DNA of 64,000 bases from positions 62,001 through 126,000 of the forward strand of contig CAJFNC010000002.1 of NCBI GenBank assembly GCA_904393835.1, in the 5' to 3' direction. The notes under the pieces are model-generated. The model did no database searches and was not told where the DNA came from. It worked only from the letters and a program-made list of their open reading frames with translations. The stretch's first letter is position 1, and each line of letters starts with the position of its first letter. Below, piece by piece: positions 29,799 through 39,477 of the stretch. The translations under genes and the position numbers were made by a program. The DNA is from an uncultured Ruminococcus sp. Its GTDB lineage: Bacteria; Bacillota; Clostridia; Oscillospirales; Acutalibacteraceae.

Positions 29799-31682
29799 TA
29801 CGTTCTTTACAAACAGAGCTCTTATCGCGTTGAGCACGGCAATTATCATTACGCCGACGTCGGCGAAAATTGCCAGCCACATATTGGCAATACCAAATGC
29901 ACCGAGCACCAGACAAATGAGCTTTACGCCTATTGCAAACACAATGTTCTGATAAACAATGCCGAGACATTTTCGCGAAATTTTGATTGCTTTCGGTATC
30001 TTGAGCGGGTCGTCGTCCATAAGCACGACGTCAGCCGCTTCAATTGCCGCATCCGAGCCCATAGCTCCCATTGCGATGCCTATATCTGCACGTGACAGTA
30101 CGGGTGCGTCGTTGATTCCGTCGCCGGCAAAGGCAAGTTTTTTGCCTTTTGATTTTTTCTCCAAAAGTTTTTCAACGTTGTCAACCTTGTCAGCAGGCAG
30201 CTGTTCTGCATAAAATTCATCAACGCCGAGTGTTTTTGCAACGTGTTCGGCAACCGGTTTTGCGTCACCGGTGAGCATAACAGTCTTTTTAACGCCGCAT
30301 TTTTTTAGCTGAGCAATCGCTTGCTTTGAAGTTGGCTTGATAATGTCTGAAATTACGATATGACCTGCATATTCGCCGTCAATAGCCATATGAATTATCG
30401 TGCCTGTCTTGTGGCAGTCAATATATTCAACGCCGAGGCTGTTCATCAGCTTTTTGTTTCCGCAGGCAATCTGCTTGCCGTCAACCACGGCTGTAATTCC
30501 ATGTCCGCTTATTTCACGTATGTTCTGCACTTTTGAGTGGTCAAGTCGTTTGCCGTAAGCCTTTTGAATACTTTTGCTTATAGGGTGTGACGAGGCGCTC
30601 TCTGCTAGGGCGGCATACTCGAGCAGTTTTTGTTCTTCAAGCTTGTTGTGGTGAACTGCGTTTACCTCAAACACGCCCTGTGTAAGCGTTCCTGTTTTGT
30701 CAAATACGACACATTCCGTTTTTGAAAGAGCTTCCAAATAGTTTGAGCCTTTTACAAGTATTCCCGCCTTGCCGGCGCCGCCTATACCCGCGAAAAAGCT
30801 AAGCGGTATGCTGATAACCAGTGCGCACGGGCAACTGATTACAAGGAAAGTCAGGGCACGATAAATCCATTCGTACCACATTGGCGAAGCCGATAAAAAT
30901 AACATTCTGAAAATCGGCGGAAGTATTGCAAGCGCAAGTGCGCAGAAGCACACAACAGGAGTGTAGATTTTTGCAAATTTTGAGATAAAGTCTTCCGACT
31001 TTGACTTGCGTGAACTTGCGTTTTCCACAAGGTCAAGAATTTTTGAAACAGTGGATTCGCCGAATCTCTTTGTCGTCTTTATTTTGAGCACGCCCGTCAT
31101 ATTAATACAGCCGCTTATAATGTCGCTGCCTGTCTTTACTTCTCTGGGCAGGCTTTCGCCTGTTAGAGCACTTGTGTTCAGTGAAGAATTTCCCTCGACA
31201 ACCACACCGTCAATCGGCACTTTTTCACCCGGACGCACAACAATTACGCTGCCGGTATGTACTTCTTCGGGGTCAACTTTTTTAATTTCTCCGTCAACCT
31301 CAATATTTGCGTAGTCGGGGCGAATATCCATAAGCTCGGAAATATTTTTCCTGCTTTTGCCTACTGCATAGCTCTGGAACAACTCGCCTATTTGATAAAA
31401 AAGCATTACAGCAACAGCTTCGGTGTAATCGCTGCTCTTTTCAATTAACGCAATTACAATTGCGCCGATTGTCGCAACTGCCATCAGAAAATTTTCATCA
31501 AAAACCTGTCGGTTAAAAATTCCTTTGCATGCCTTAACCAGAATGTCATAACCGATTATAAGATATGGCACGAGGTAGAGAGCAAACTTAATTATTCCGT
31601 CAATCGGCACAAACGCAAGTACAACCATAAGTACAGCCGATACGATAATGCGAATCAACATTTTGCGTTGTTTACGAGTCAT
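29796..31682 (-). CDS. heavy-metal (Zn/Cd/Pb-type) P1B ATPase
   Basis: CPC motif VISCPCALVISIPLSFF, DKTGTLT, GDGINDAPVLSRADIGIAMG. Confidence 0.93.
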   Translation of the reverse strand: MTRKQRKMLIRIIVSAVLMVVLAFVPIDGIIKFALYLVPYLIIGYDILVKACKGIFNRQVFDENFLMAVATIGAIVIALIEKSSDYTEAVAVMLFYQIGELFQSYAVGKSRKNISELMDIRPDYANIEVDGEIKKVDPEEVHTGSVIVVRPGEKVPIDGVVVEGNSSLNTSALTGESLPREVKTGSDIISGCINMTGVLKIKTTKRFGESTVSKILDLVENASSRKSKSEDFISKFAKIYTPVVCFCALALAILPPIFRMLFLSASPMWYEWIYRALTFLVISCPCALVISIPLSFFAGIGGAGKAGILVKGSNYLEALSKTECVVFDKTGTLTQGVFEVNAVHHNKLEEQKLLEYAALAESASSHPISKSIQKAYGKRLDHSKVQNIREISGHGITAVVDGKQIACGNKKLMNSLGVEYIDCHKTGTIIHMAIDGEYAGHIVISDIIKPTSKQAIAQLKKCGVKKTVMLTGDAKPVAEHVAKTLGVDEFYAEQLPADKVDNVEKLLEKKSKGKKLAFAGDGINDAPVLSRADIGIAMGAMGSDAAIEAADVVLMDDDPLKIPKAIKISRKCLGIVYQNIVFAIGVKLICLVLGAFGIANMWLAIFADVGVMIIAVLNAIRALFVKNV

Positions 31683-31704
31683 AAAAATCTCTCCCTATGG
31701 TGTT

Positions 31705-31923
31705 TTAAAAATATATTTCGCAGTCGCTTTCAACTTTTTTGCAAGCCTTTAAAACATCTTTCATTACCTTTTTCGGTTCCGCATTATCCTCAAACTCAAC
31801 ATTCATCTTGAGCATCATAAAATTTACTGAAGCATTCTTTACTCCGTCTGTCTTTTGTGCGGCGGCTTCCATTTTGTTGGCGCAGTTGGCGCAGTCAACC
31901 TCAATATTATATGTTTTTTTCAT
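31705..31923 (-). CDS. stand-alone heavy-metal-associated (HMA) domain protein
   Basis: MKKTYNIEVDCANCANKMEAAAQKTDGVKNASVNFMMLKMNVEF. Confidence 0.9.
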   Translation of the reverse strand: MKKTYNIEVDCANCANKMEAAAQKTDGVKNASVNFMMLKMNVEFEDNAEPKKVMKDVLKACKKVESDCEIYF

Positions 31924-31949
31924 AATATCTTCTCCGTTTACAAAAATTA

Positions 31950-32012
31950 ACAATTAAGCAATCATTTAATTGTTTCTGCCTTTATTGTATTCTATAATTT
32001 CGCAAATGTCAA
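31950..32012 (-). promoter_or_regulatory. promoter plus inverted-repeat operator upstream of HMA/P1B ATPase genes
   Basis: minus strand TTGACA (32007-32012), 17 nt spacer, TACAAT (31984-31989); perfect 8 bp inverted repeat ACAATTAA-N8-TTAATTGT (31950-31973) just downstream. Confidence 0.7.
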
Positions 32013-32165
32013 GACTTTTACAAAAAAATTTTACTTGGGTTTTATATTAAATTAAACTTACAAATTTTGAATTATTATATTGGATCGATTTTATTTCGAT
32101 ATATATTGACTGCTCAAAAATAAAGTGTTATTATAAAAATAACATCATAAAAAGTCGGTGAAATT

Positions 32166-32609
32166 ATGAAATATTCAACCCGTTTAAGCGACTCGGTACA
32201 CATACTTGCTTACATATACCTAAATCCCGACGGCGATTTGTCAAGCGCCGCAATAGCGCGCAGCATAAATACAAACCCGTCCTATGTGCGTCAGCTTATT
32301 ATGCCAATGAAAAAACGAGGACTCATTACAAGCGCCAGAGGTACAGCTACGCCTCAGCTTGCAAAAAATCCGTCCAAAATCACTTTGTTTGATATTTACA
32401 GAGCCGCAGAGGGTAAAAAGCCACTGATACATTGTGACGACAACGTAAATCCCGATTGCAGCTTAGGGGTAAATATTCAGCTTTCCCTGCGTGACTGCTT
32501 TGATAAGGTGCAAAAGAAAGCCGAAAAGGCACTTAAAAACATCACTCTGCTTGATGTAGTTGATAAGTATAACGTGAGAGTTGCCGAAAACTCGACGAAG
32601 AAAGTTTAA
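32166..32609 (+). CDS. Rrf2 family transcriptional regulator
   Basis: MKYSTRLSDSVHILAYIYL..SSAAIARSINTNPSYVRQLIMPMKKRGLITSARGTAT. Confidence 0.88.
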   Translation: MKYSTRLSDSVHILAYIYLNPDGDLSSAAIARSINTNPSYVRQLIMPMKKRGLITSARGTATPQLAKNPSKITLFDIYRAAEGKKPLIHCDDNVNPDCSLGVNIQLSLRDCFDKVQKKAEKALKNITLLDVVDKYNVRVAENSTKKV

Positions 32610-32628
32610 AATTTTGGGGGTGAAACAG

Positions 32629-32997
32629 ATGACAGATGTAAAATTTCCGCATAATCACGGGCAGTCAATTGAAAATGAGCTTGAGAATATGCCAAAAACA
32701 GAGGATTTTCAGACGGTCGCCGAGATTTTTAAACAGCTTTGCGACAGCAGCCGAATCAGGATATTCTGGTTTTTGTGCCATTGCGAAGAGTGCGTAATCA
32801 ATATTTCGGCTTTTATGGATATGACAAGCCCGGCTGTTTCTCATCATTTAAAGCAGCTCAAGGCAAACGGGCTGATAGTGAGCCGCCGAGAGGGCAAAGA
32901 GGTGTACTACAAGGCTGCCGATACCGAAAAGGCGCAGCTTTTACACAAGGTGATTGAAAATCTTGTGGAAATATCCTGTCCGTCAATTGACAATTAA
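32629..32997 (+). CDS. ArsR/SmtB family transcriptional regulator
   Basis: winged-helix ArsR pattern LCDSSRIRIFWFLCHCEECVINISAFMDMTSPAVSHHLKQLKANGLIVSRREGKEVYY. Confidence 0.93.
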   Translation: MTDVKFPHNHGQSIENELENMPKTEDFQTVAEIFKQLCDSSRIRIFWFLCHCEECVINISAFMDMTSPAVSHHLKQLKANGLIVSRREGKEVYYKAADTEKAQLLHKVIENLVEISCPSIDN

Positions 32998-33008
32998 ATA
33001 TAAATTAT

Positions 33009-33037
33009 AGTCGAACTTTTGCGGTTCGACTTTTTTT
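33009..33037 (+). terminator. intrinsic terminator
   Basis: AGTCGAAC-TTTTGCG-GTTCGACT-T6. Confidence 0.85.
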
Positions 33038-33182
33038 GCGGAAGTTAAATAAAATCGCAATATTATGTCAAAATATATAAAAGCAATAATTATTCGTTGA
33101 CTGACGACAAATTACTGATATAATAGTAAGTGATGTTTTTGAAATTTTTCATATTTATATAAGTTTTGAAGGGATATTAAAA

Positions 33183-33725
33183 ATGATTACATATGAATTG
33201 GCTTTGGCAATCGGTTTTGTCGTATTATGTATTTTTATAATTACAGCGCTTTTGTTAAAGTTTAAAGGCATAAAAATTGTTATCGGAGCATTGTTCATTG
33301 CTTATTTAACGGCGGTCGCAGGTATAACGCTTTTCCCGATAATTTATGATATACCCATTGAATATTCAAACGGTGTTACGTGGTACAATTACATACCGTT
33401 TAACACAGTTATAAGCGGAATACAGCAGAGCGGATTGAGCACAACAACAGTTGTGCAGTTTTTAGGTAACATTTTAATGGCTGTTCCGTACGGAGTTTTC
33501 GTATTAATTTTTATGCGGAAAAAGCGTTGGTGGAAAATGCTTTTGCTTGCGCTTATGTTGCCGATATTTATAGAGAGCCTGCAGTTGGTCATAGGACTTG
33601 CCATAAGTAATATGTACCGAAATGTTGACATTGACGACGTAATTCTCAATACTGTCGGTGTTTACGCGGGCTACGGAATATATTATCTTATCCCAAAGAA
33701 AATCAAAAATATGTTGAGCGCTTAA
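33183..33725 (+). CDS. VanZ family protein
   Basis: multi-TM protein with NYIPFNTV, FLGNILMAVPYGVF, FIESLQLV, VDIDDVILNTVGVYAGYGIYYL. Confidence 0.85.
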   Translation: MITYELALAIGFVVLCIFIITALLLKFKGIKIVIGALFIAYLTAVAGITLFPIIYDIPIEYSNGVTWYNYIPFNTVISGIQQSGLSTTTVVQFLGNILMAVPYGVFVLIFMRKKRWWKMLLLALMLPIFIESLQLVIGLAISNMYRNVDIDDVILNTVGVYAGYGIYYLIPKKIKNMLSA

Positions 33726-33730
33726 ACAAA

Positions 33731-33764
33731 AAAAGCTGAACTGCCGCAACAGTTCAGCTTTTTT
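33731..33764. terminator. bidirectional intrinsic terminator between convergent genes
   Basis: AAAAGCTGAACTG-CCGCAA-CAGTTCAGCTTTTTT. Confidence 0.9.
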
Positions 33765-35097
33765 ACGTTTGTTTGTAAAAATTATTTTCAAACTTCTTTT
33801 TATATACAAAATAAAGTATGCACGCGACTATGGCTACTATAAATTCCGATACGGGAAACGAAAACCACACACCCGTTAATTTTCCGAGATACGCAAGCAA
33901 AAACGACGTGGGAATAATCACGATAAAGCCCCGGAGCATCGTTATAATCTGAGCGGGTTTAGCGCGTTCACTTGACGTAAAATACACAGCCGTAATTACG
34001 TTGAAACCTGCAAACGGGGCGGCTAAAAAGTATATATTCATTCCCGTAACCGCCATTTGCTGTAACAGCGGGTCGTTTTCGCTGTTAAACGCCGACGTGA
34101 CGGGGTCGGCAAAAATGAACATACCGATATAAATTATTATTGCCGCCGCAAACATAGAGGTATATGCGTAGCGTGTAATCAAGCTGATATTTTTTATATT
34201 GCCCAAGCCGTAATTCTTACTTACAAGCGGCTGAATACCCTGGGCAATTCCGTTGAAAATTGAAAGTATAATAAGATAAAGGTTTGCGACAACGCTGTAA
34301 GCCGCCACGCCGACATTGCCCTGCAAATTCAGAATGATAAAGTTAAATATCATAATAACTACGCCCGAAGAAAGCTCGCTTATCAGCGAGGGTACACCCG
34401 TTGATAAAATGCTTCCCGCCTTGCGGATTTCAGGCTTGCACTTAACAAGATGAAAGCTGTTTTTACGTCGTATAAAATGGGTGGAAATTATGCAAAGGCT
34501 GATTATCGGAGCAAGCCCTGTTGCGAAAACGGCGCCGAAAATTCCCATATTGAGCGGAAATATAAACAGCCAGTCAAGAAATACGTTTGACAAGCTGCCC
34601 GTAATCATACCTGCCATGGCAAGGTGCGGAGCGCCGTCATTGCGGACAAAGCATTGCAAAATATAGTTCAACAAAAACGCGGGAGTAAACAGCATAAGCA
34701 CCTGAAGATAGGTGTGGGTCATATCAAAAACCTTTTCGTCTGCGCCCAAAAGCGACACAATTTGATTTGAAAACAGCAGTGCGGCAAGCACAAACACGGC
34801 GGACAAAACTATGTATATATAGATACAATGCGTAAAAGTTTTGTTTGCCTTTTCGCTGTCGTTCTGGCTTTTTTGAATGGCAAATTTTGTAGCGCCGCCC
34901 ATACCGATCATAAGTCCGCAGCCGATAATGAGGTTAAAAATCGGAATGGCAAGATTAAGCGCGGTAAGACCGTCGGAACCGACGCCAATCGACACAAAAA
35001 GCGTGTCGGCAAAAATATAGCACGAAAGCGCAAGAGTGCCGAGTACGTTGAGCGAAACGTATTTGGCAAATTCTCTTAAACAACCGTTGTTATTCAT
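33763..35097 (-). CDS. MATE family efflux transporter
   Basis: multi-TM protein with MATE-type ADTLFVSIGVGSDGLTALNLAIPIFNLIIGCGLMIGMGG. Confidence 0.9.
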   Translation of the reverse strand: MNNNGCLREFAKYVSLNVLGTLALSCYIFADTLFVSIGVGSDGLTALNLAIPIFNLIIGCGLMIGMGGATKFAIQKSQNDSEKANKTFTHCIYIYIVLSAVFVLAALLFSNQIVSLLGADEKVFDMTHTYLQVLMLFTPAFLLNYILQCFVRNDGAPHLAMAGMITGSLSNVFLDWLFIFPLNMGIFGAVFATGLAPIISLCIISTHFIRRKNSFHLVKCKPEIRKAGSILSTGVPSLISELSSGVVIMIFNFIILNLQGNVGVAAYSVVANLYLIILSIFNGIAQGIQPLVSKNYGLGNIKNISLITRYAYTSMFAAAIIIYIGMFIFADPVTSAFNSENDPLLQQMAVTGMNIYFLAAPFAGFNVITAVYFTSSERAKPAQIITMLRGFIVIIPTSFLLAYLGKLTGVWFSFPVSEFIVAIVACILYFVYKKKFENNFYKQT

Positions 35098-35599
35098 TGT
35101 AATCTCCTGTTTTGTTATTGATAACTAATTCCTTTGAGGCTTTTGCGGTCATATGGTCAACAGCCATTTCAAGCATCAAAAGGGGCGACCACTCGTTTTC
35201 AATTTCCTTTTTGATTATGTCATCATCTAAGTTTGAGCAATATTTTTCGGCGAGCTTTAAAATTGCCGAAAACTTTTTTTCGTCGTCATCAATTACTTTT
35301 ACTTTGCCGAAAACAATAACGCTTTTATAATGCGTGGTAAATCTTTCGGGAATAATTTCATCCTGAGCCACTACGCAAAATGAAGCTTTGCAGTTCCTTT
35401 TGACCGCGTCGAGCTTGTGACCGCTTTTTGCGCAGTGAAAATATATTTTTTCGCCGTCAAAAACGTAGCTGAGCGGCACGGCATAAGGATAGCCGTCATC
35501 GCCCGAAACGGCAAACACACCGTGAGTGCCGTTTTCAAGAATTTGCACACATTCTTTTTTTGAGAGCAATTGCTTTTTTCTTCGCATTTCTCTGAACAT
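35090..35599 (-). CDS. pyridoxamine 5'-phosphate oxidase family (FMN-binding split barrel) protein
   Basis: MFREMRRKKQLLSKKECVQILENGTHGVFAVSGDDGYPYAVPLSYVFDGEKIYFHCA; start refined to 35599. Confidence 0.87.
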   Translation of the reverse strand: MFREMRRKKQLLSKKECVQILENGTHGVFAVSGDDGYPYAVPLSYVFDGEKIYFHCAKSGHKLDAVKRNCKASFCVVAQDEIIPERFTTHYKSVIVFGKVKVIDDDEKKFSAILKLAEKYCSNLDDDIIKKEIENEWSPLLMLEMAVDHMTAKASKELVINNKTGDYNE

Positions 35600-35734
35600 A
35601 AAATTCCTCTTTTCAAAAAAATAATGCCCTGCTATTTTGCAGGCAATCATATTAAGATTTTATCACAGAAAAAATTGATGTCAATGATAATTATGCAGTT
35701 TTGTCCGAATTTTAACGTACAGCCTGCTCTTGAC

Positions 35735-35783
35735 GACAAAAAAGCGGAGACACCTCATAATAAGATGCCTCCGCATAATTATT
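35735..35783 (-). terminator. intrinsic terminator of the dockerin gene
   Basis: minus strand GCGGAGGCATCTTATTATGAGGTGTCTCCGC-T6. Confidence 0.75.
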
Positions 35784-35788
35784 AAGCC

Positions 35789-36496
35789 TTATTTAATTTC
35801 GTTTATAATTTTTTGAGCAGCGGTAACGTCGGTAATGTCGATTGTTTTGCTGTCGTCAATATCGCCGTATTCGATATATTCGTCAGTCACGGGTTCAACA
35901 TTTGCAACTATCTTTTGCATAAGAGTTACATCCTGAACGTTTAAAACGCCGTCGTTGTTTACATCACCGAGCGGTCTGGAGTTATTCTCAAAATAACTGT
36001 ATGTAAAATAGAAATCGTCAACGCACGATACGAGCTGCCACAAATCGAGGTAATTAATCAAGCCTGCGTCAAAAGCGTCCTTAAAGCTGTAAAATTCACC
36101 GTTTATATAAAGCTTTATAACGTCTTTTTCCGAAGATACAGAGTACATAAAGTTTATGTTGTGGTATTTTGCAACGTTAATAATGTCGGCTTCTTCGTCT
36201 GTGGTATATTCACGGGTTTTGTCGTAGCTGTTAATCAGCATTTTTCCGCCGTCAAGCGAGCCGTAATATGTAACGACAATATCATCGGCGTTACTGCCGT
36301 TGAAGTCGCTTTGCAAAAGCTTTTGAACAATTTCGTCTTTGACGCTGTCGTCAAGCGGCTGAACCTGCATCGGAACTTTTTCTTTAAAATTTACAAGCTG
36401 ATCAATATTCGTAAATGTGTAGGCAGAAGCTGTGGTTGAAACGCACATTGTAAGGCTGAGCGCCGCTGCCAACAATGTAATTAATACTTTTTTCAT
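35789..36496 (-). CDS. secreted protein with C-terminal type I dockerin module
   Basis: signal peptide; dockerin duplicated motif GDVNNDGVLNVQDVTLMQKIVA...GDIDDSKTIDITDVTAAQKII. Confidence 0.9.
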   Translation of the reverse strand: MKKVLITLLAAALSLTMCVSTTASAYTFTNIDQLVNFKEKVPMQVQPLDDSVKDEIVQKLLQSDFNGSNADDIVVTYYGSLDGGKMLINSYDKTREYTTDEEADIINVAKYHNINFMYSVSSEKDVIKLYINGEFYSFKDAFDAGLINYLDLWQLVSCVDDFYFTYSYFENNSRPLGDVNNDGVLNVQDVTLMQKIVANVEPVTDEYIEYGDIDDSKTIDITDVTAAQKIINEIK

Positions 36497-36870
36497 ATTC
36501 TTTCCTCCTAGTTTAATGAATTTTTTAAATATTTAGACTATTTAAATACAAAACAAAATTAAAAAATTTAGATCCCTCCTTATAATATATCACAAATTGT
36601 GAAAAATATCAACTATATTTATGTAAAAATTCCATATTTAAATTTAGAAAAAATATACAAAGGACAAATAGATAAAACTATATGAAACTATATACAAGTT
36701 GACATTTAATTTTATTTACTTATTCTTATTTTTCTTTTACGTTATGGTTAATTTATATGTTTATGTCAAATTCTTTGTTTGTATATTTTACATCCGATGC
36801 TCAAAGATTAAAGCATATACAACATAAGCATTATGTATATAAAGATACAAAATAGAAAAAGACTGTTAAC

Positions 36871-36920
36871 GATAAAAAAACGGAGACACCTCAGAATAGG
36901 GTGTCTCCGTTTAATTATTT
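36871..36920 (-). terminator. intrinsic terminator of the LysR gene, near-identical to the dockerin-gene terminator
   Basis: AAACGGAGACACC-TCAGAATA-GGGTGTCTCCGTTT. Confidence 0.75.
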
Positions 36921-36963
36921 TATCAGGATTATAGGGCAGATTTATTATCAAATATTTTGACAT

Positions 36964-37857
36964 TTAGTTTTCAGTTACAAGCAGACTGTACAGTCGCTCC
37001 AAAAATGTTTCCGCCGCTTTGGAGAACACCTGATATTTTTTCCAGACAATGCAGGCAGACGCTTCCAACTTCGGGGAAAACGGTCGAAAACACAAATTGC
37101 TTCCTTGGGTATTTATCAGTTTATCAAAACACAGAGCATATCCCAGCCCCTCATCAACCAGCAGAGAAGCATTAAAAAGCAGGTTATAGGTGGCTACCAC
37201 ATTCAGGCGTGATATTTCCCGTTTCATCCACTGCGACATATATTGGTTATCTCCCCGCTGGTGCGAAATAATCAGCGGTTTGTCCCATAAATCTTCCGGA
37301 CAGATAAATTCCTTTTCTGCCAGCGGAGAATCTTTTCGCATCAAAACGCCCCAGGTGTCTTTGACAGGAATAGGCATAAATTCATATTTCTGCGAATCAA
37401 CACTGCCAAACAGAAGCCCGAAATCAATCAGTCCCTTATCCAGATATTCAAGCACATATTGCGCATTTCCGCTGGAAATGTGATAGTGAATATTTGGATA
37501 ATTTTTTTGAATTTCTTTAGCGGCTTTTGCGAAAAATCTTACGATATTTGTTTCTCCGGCACCTATATAAACATCGCCGACAATTGTTTCGTCGGAACGT
37601 GTAATCTCTTCTTCCGTTCGTTTTACAAGAGATAAAATTTCTTCCGCCCTTTTGCGCAAAATCATTCCCTCGTCGGTCAAAGTAACCTTTCGCGAGCCTT
37701 TTGTGCCTCGAATCAACAACTGTTTGCCGAGCTCTTCTTCCATTGCCTTTAACTGGGTGGATAGGGCAGGCTGGGAAAGATGAAGTGACTTTGCGGCTGC
37801 CGAGATACTTTGTTCTCTTGCTACCGCCAAAAAATAATGCAGCACACGCAATTCCAT
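36964..37857 (-). CDS. LysR family transcriptional regulator
   Basis: MELRVLHYFLAVAREQSISAAAKSLHLSQPALSTQLKAMEEELGKQLL. Confidence 0.94.
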   Translation of the reverse strand: MELRVLHYFLAVAREQSISAAAKSLHLSQPALSTQLKAMEEELGKQLLIRGTKGSRKVTLTDEGMILRKRAEEILSLVKRTEEEITRSDETIVGDVYIGAGETNIVRFFAKAAKEIQKNYPNIHYHISSGNAQYVLEYLDKGLIDFGLLFGSVDSQKYEFMPIPVKDTWGVLMRKDSPLAEKEFICPEDLWDKPLIISHQRGDNQYMSQWMKREISRLNVVATYNLLFNASLLVDEGLGYALCFDKLINTQGSNLCFRPFSPKLEASACIVWKKYQVFSKAAETFLERLYSLLVTEN

Positions 37858-37955
37858 TTACGTCGCCTCCTTTGCTGTCAGTATAACATACAATTCCATA
37901 AAAATCAATTATGCAACAGCATTATTAATAAGTATTCTCTATATAATAAAATATC

Positions 37956-37999
37956 AATTCAAAGCAGACAGCGCTGTAAATTCAGTTGGACATTATCCT
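37956..37999 (+). repeat. degenerate copy D of the dispersed hairpin repeat
   Basis: AAAGCAGACAGCGCTGTAAATTCAGTTGGACATTATCC matches copy A ends with the central hairpin missing. Confidence 0.5.
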
Positions 38000-38193
38000 T
38001 TTTACTTTGTTTGTATTGCATTAATAAAGATCAGACACCGCTGTAAGGAGTAGTTTTAGAATAACATTCCATAGATTTTAGTTATGTAAATCTATAATAT
38101 ATAAGTATTTGCTATTTGCCGATTAAGTAGTAAACTATAATTGTAAGCAAAGCAAACATCATTTAAGAATTATATAAGGGCGGCGAAAAAAGA

Positions 38194-38430
38194 ATGAAAA
38201 AAGACTTGCCTGTTCAAGCAGTAATTCAAAATTTGAAAGATGCCGGATGTGATACTAAGACAGTAGAACAGTTTATGAAATTGAGAGAAGAAGGCAATAT
38301 AAAAGAACAGCTGGATTTGCTTTCCCGTCAAAGATGTAAGCTTTTAGACAGAGTGCACAGAGAAGAAAAGCGTATTGACTGTCTTGACTATCTGGTCTAT
38401 CAAATTCAGAAAAAGAAACCCGCAATTTAA
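38194..38430 (+). CDS. small helical hypothetical protein
   Basis: 78 aa, good start context; C-terminal region resembles a MerR-type coiled coil but has no HTH. Confidence 0.7.
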   Translation: MKKDLPVQAVIQNLKDAGCDTKTVEQFMKLREEGNIKEQLDLLSRQRCKLLDRVHREEKRIDCLDYLVYQIQKKKPAI

Positions 38431-38458
38431 ATAATTTTTAAGAAACGGAGGCTTAAGT

Positions 38459-39334
38459 ATGAAAACTATTCAAAATAAAACCTTTGATGAAGAACGTGCC
38501 CTTTACGGCAGCAAAGATATATTGGTAAGTGACTGCGCCTTTGACGGTCCCGCCGACGGCGAAAGCGCATTTAAAGAATGTGAAAACGTGCAGATCGAGC
38601 ACAGTTTTTTCAATCTGCGCTACCCGTTCTGGCATAACCATGGGTTAAAAATTCATAACTCGGAAATGACTGAACTTTGCAGGGCTGCACTGTGGTATTC
38701 AGATAACATTGAAATTACCGACACCAAGCTTCACGGTATTAAAGCTCTGCGTGAATGCAGCAAAGTAAATATGCGCGGCTGTGATATTGTTTCTCCGGAA
38801 TTTGGTTGGTCGGTTAATGATATAAATATGGAGGATTGCGACGCAGAGAGCGAATATTTTATGATGCGTTCTGACAATCTGCATTTCAGCAATGTACGTA
38901 TGAAAGGTAAATATTCATTCCAGTATATAGAGGATTCAGCCTTTGAAAACTGCGTGTTCGACACCAAGGACGCTTTTTGGCACGCCAAAAACACGGTAAT
39001 TCGTAACAGCGTGGTAAAAGGCGAGTATTTAGCATGGTATTGCGAAAACGTTACCTTTGAAAATTGTAAAATTATCGGTACCCAGCCGCTTTGCTACTGC
39101 AAGGGACTTAAAATTATTAACTGTGAGATGATTGACTGCGACCTTGCGTTTGAACGCTCCGAAGTGCAGGCAACCGTCACAACCCCGGTACTCAGTATAA
39201 AGAATCCCCTCTCGGGACGTATTGTTGTTCCGTCCGTGGGAGAGATTATACGCGATATTACCAATACCGATGGTGAAATTGTTGAGACGGAAAAATCGAA
39301 AAAACACAATTCCCAAACCTGTGTCTGCGCATAA
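38459..39334 (+). CDS. DUF3737 family protein (predicted right-handed beta-helix)
   Basis: repeated short beta-helix-like segments; N-terminal NKTFDEERALYGSKDILVSDCAFDGPADGESAFKEC. Confidence 0.85.
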   Translation: MKTIQNKTFDEERALYGSKDILVSDCAFDGPADGESAFKECENVQIEHSFFNLRYPFWHNHGLKIHNSEMTELCRAALWYSDNIEITDTKLHGIKALRECSKVNMRGCDIVSPEFGWSVNDINMEDCDAESEYFMMRSDNLHFSNVRMKGKYSFQYIEDSAFENCVFDTKDAFWHAKNTVIRNSVVKGEYLAWYCENVTFENCKIIGTQPLCYCKGLKIINCEMIDCDLAFERSEVQATVTTPVLSIKNPLSGRIVVPSVGEIIRDITNTDGEIVETEKSKKHNSQTCVCA

Positions 39335-39477
39335 GCCGCTCATTTTAAATGTACATTAACTATATGGATATATGACAGAAGTTTCGGAGTTATTTTGTGC
39401 CTGTTCGAGGCGATTGTTTTTGTCCGACTTGCATTGTAAATTATGACTGAAACAAAAAATTAAAGGCGGTAGGAACA

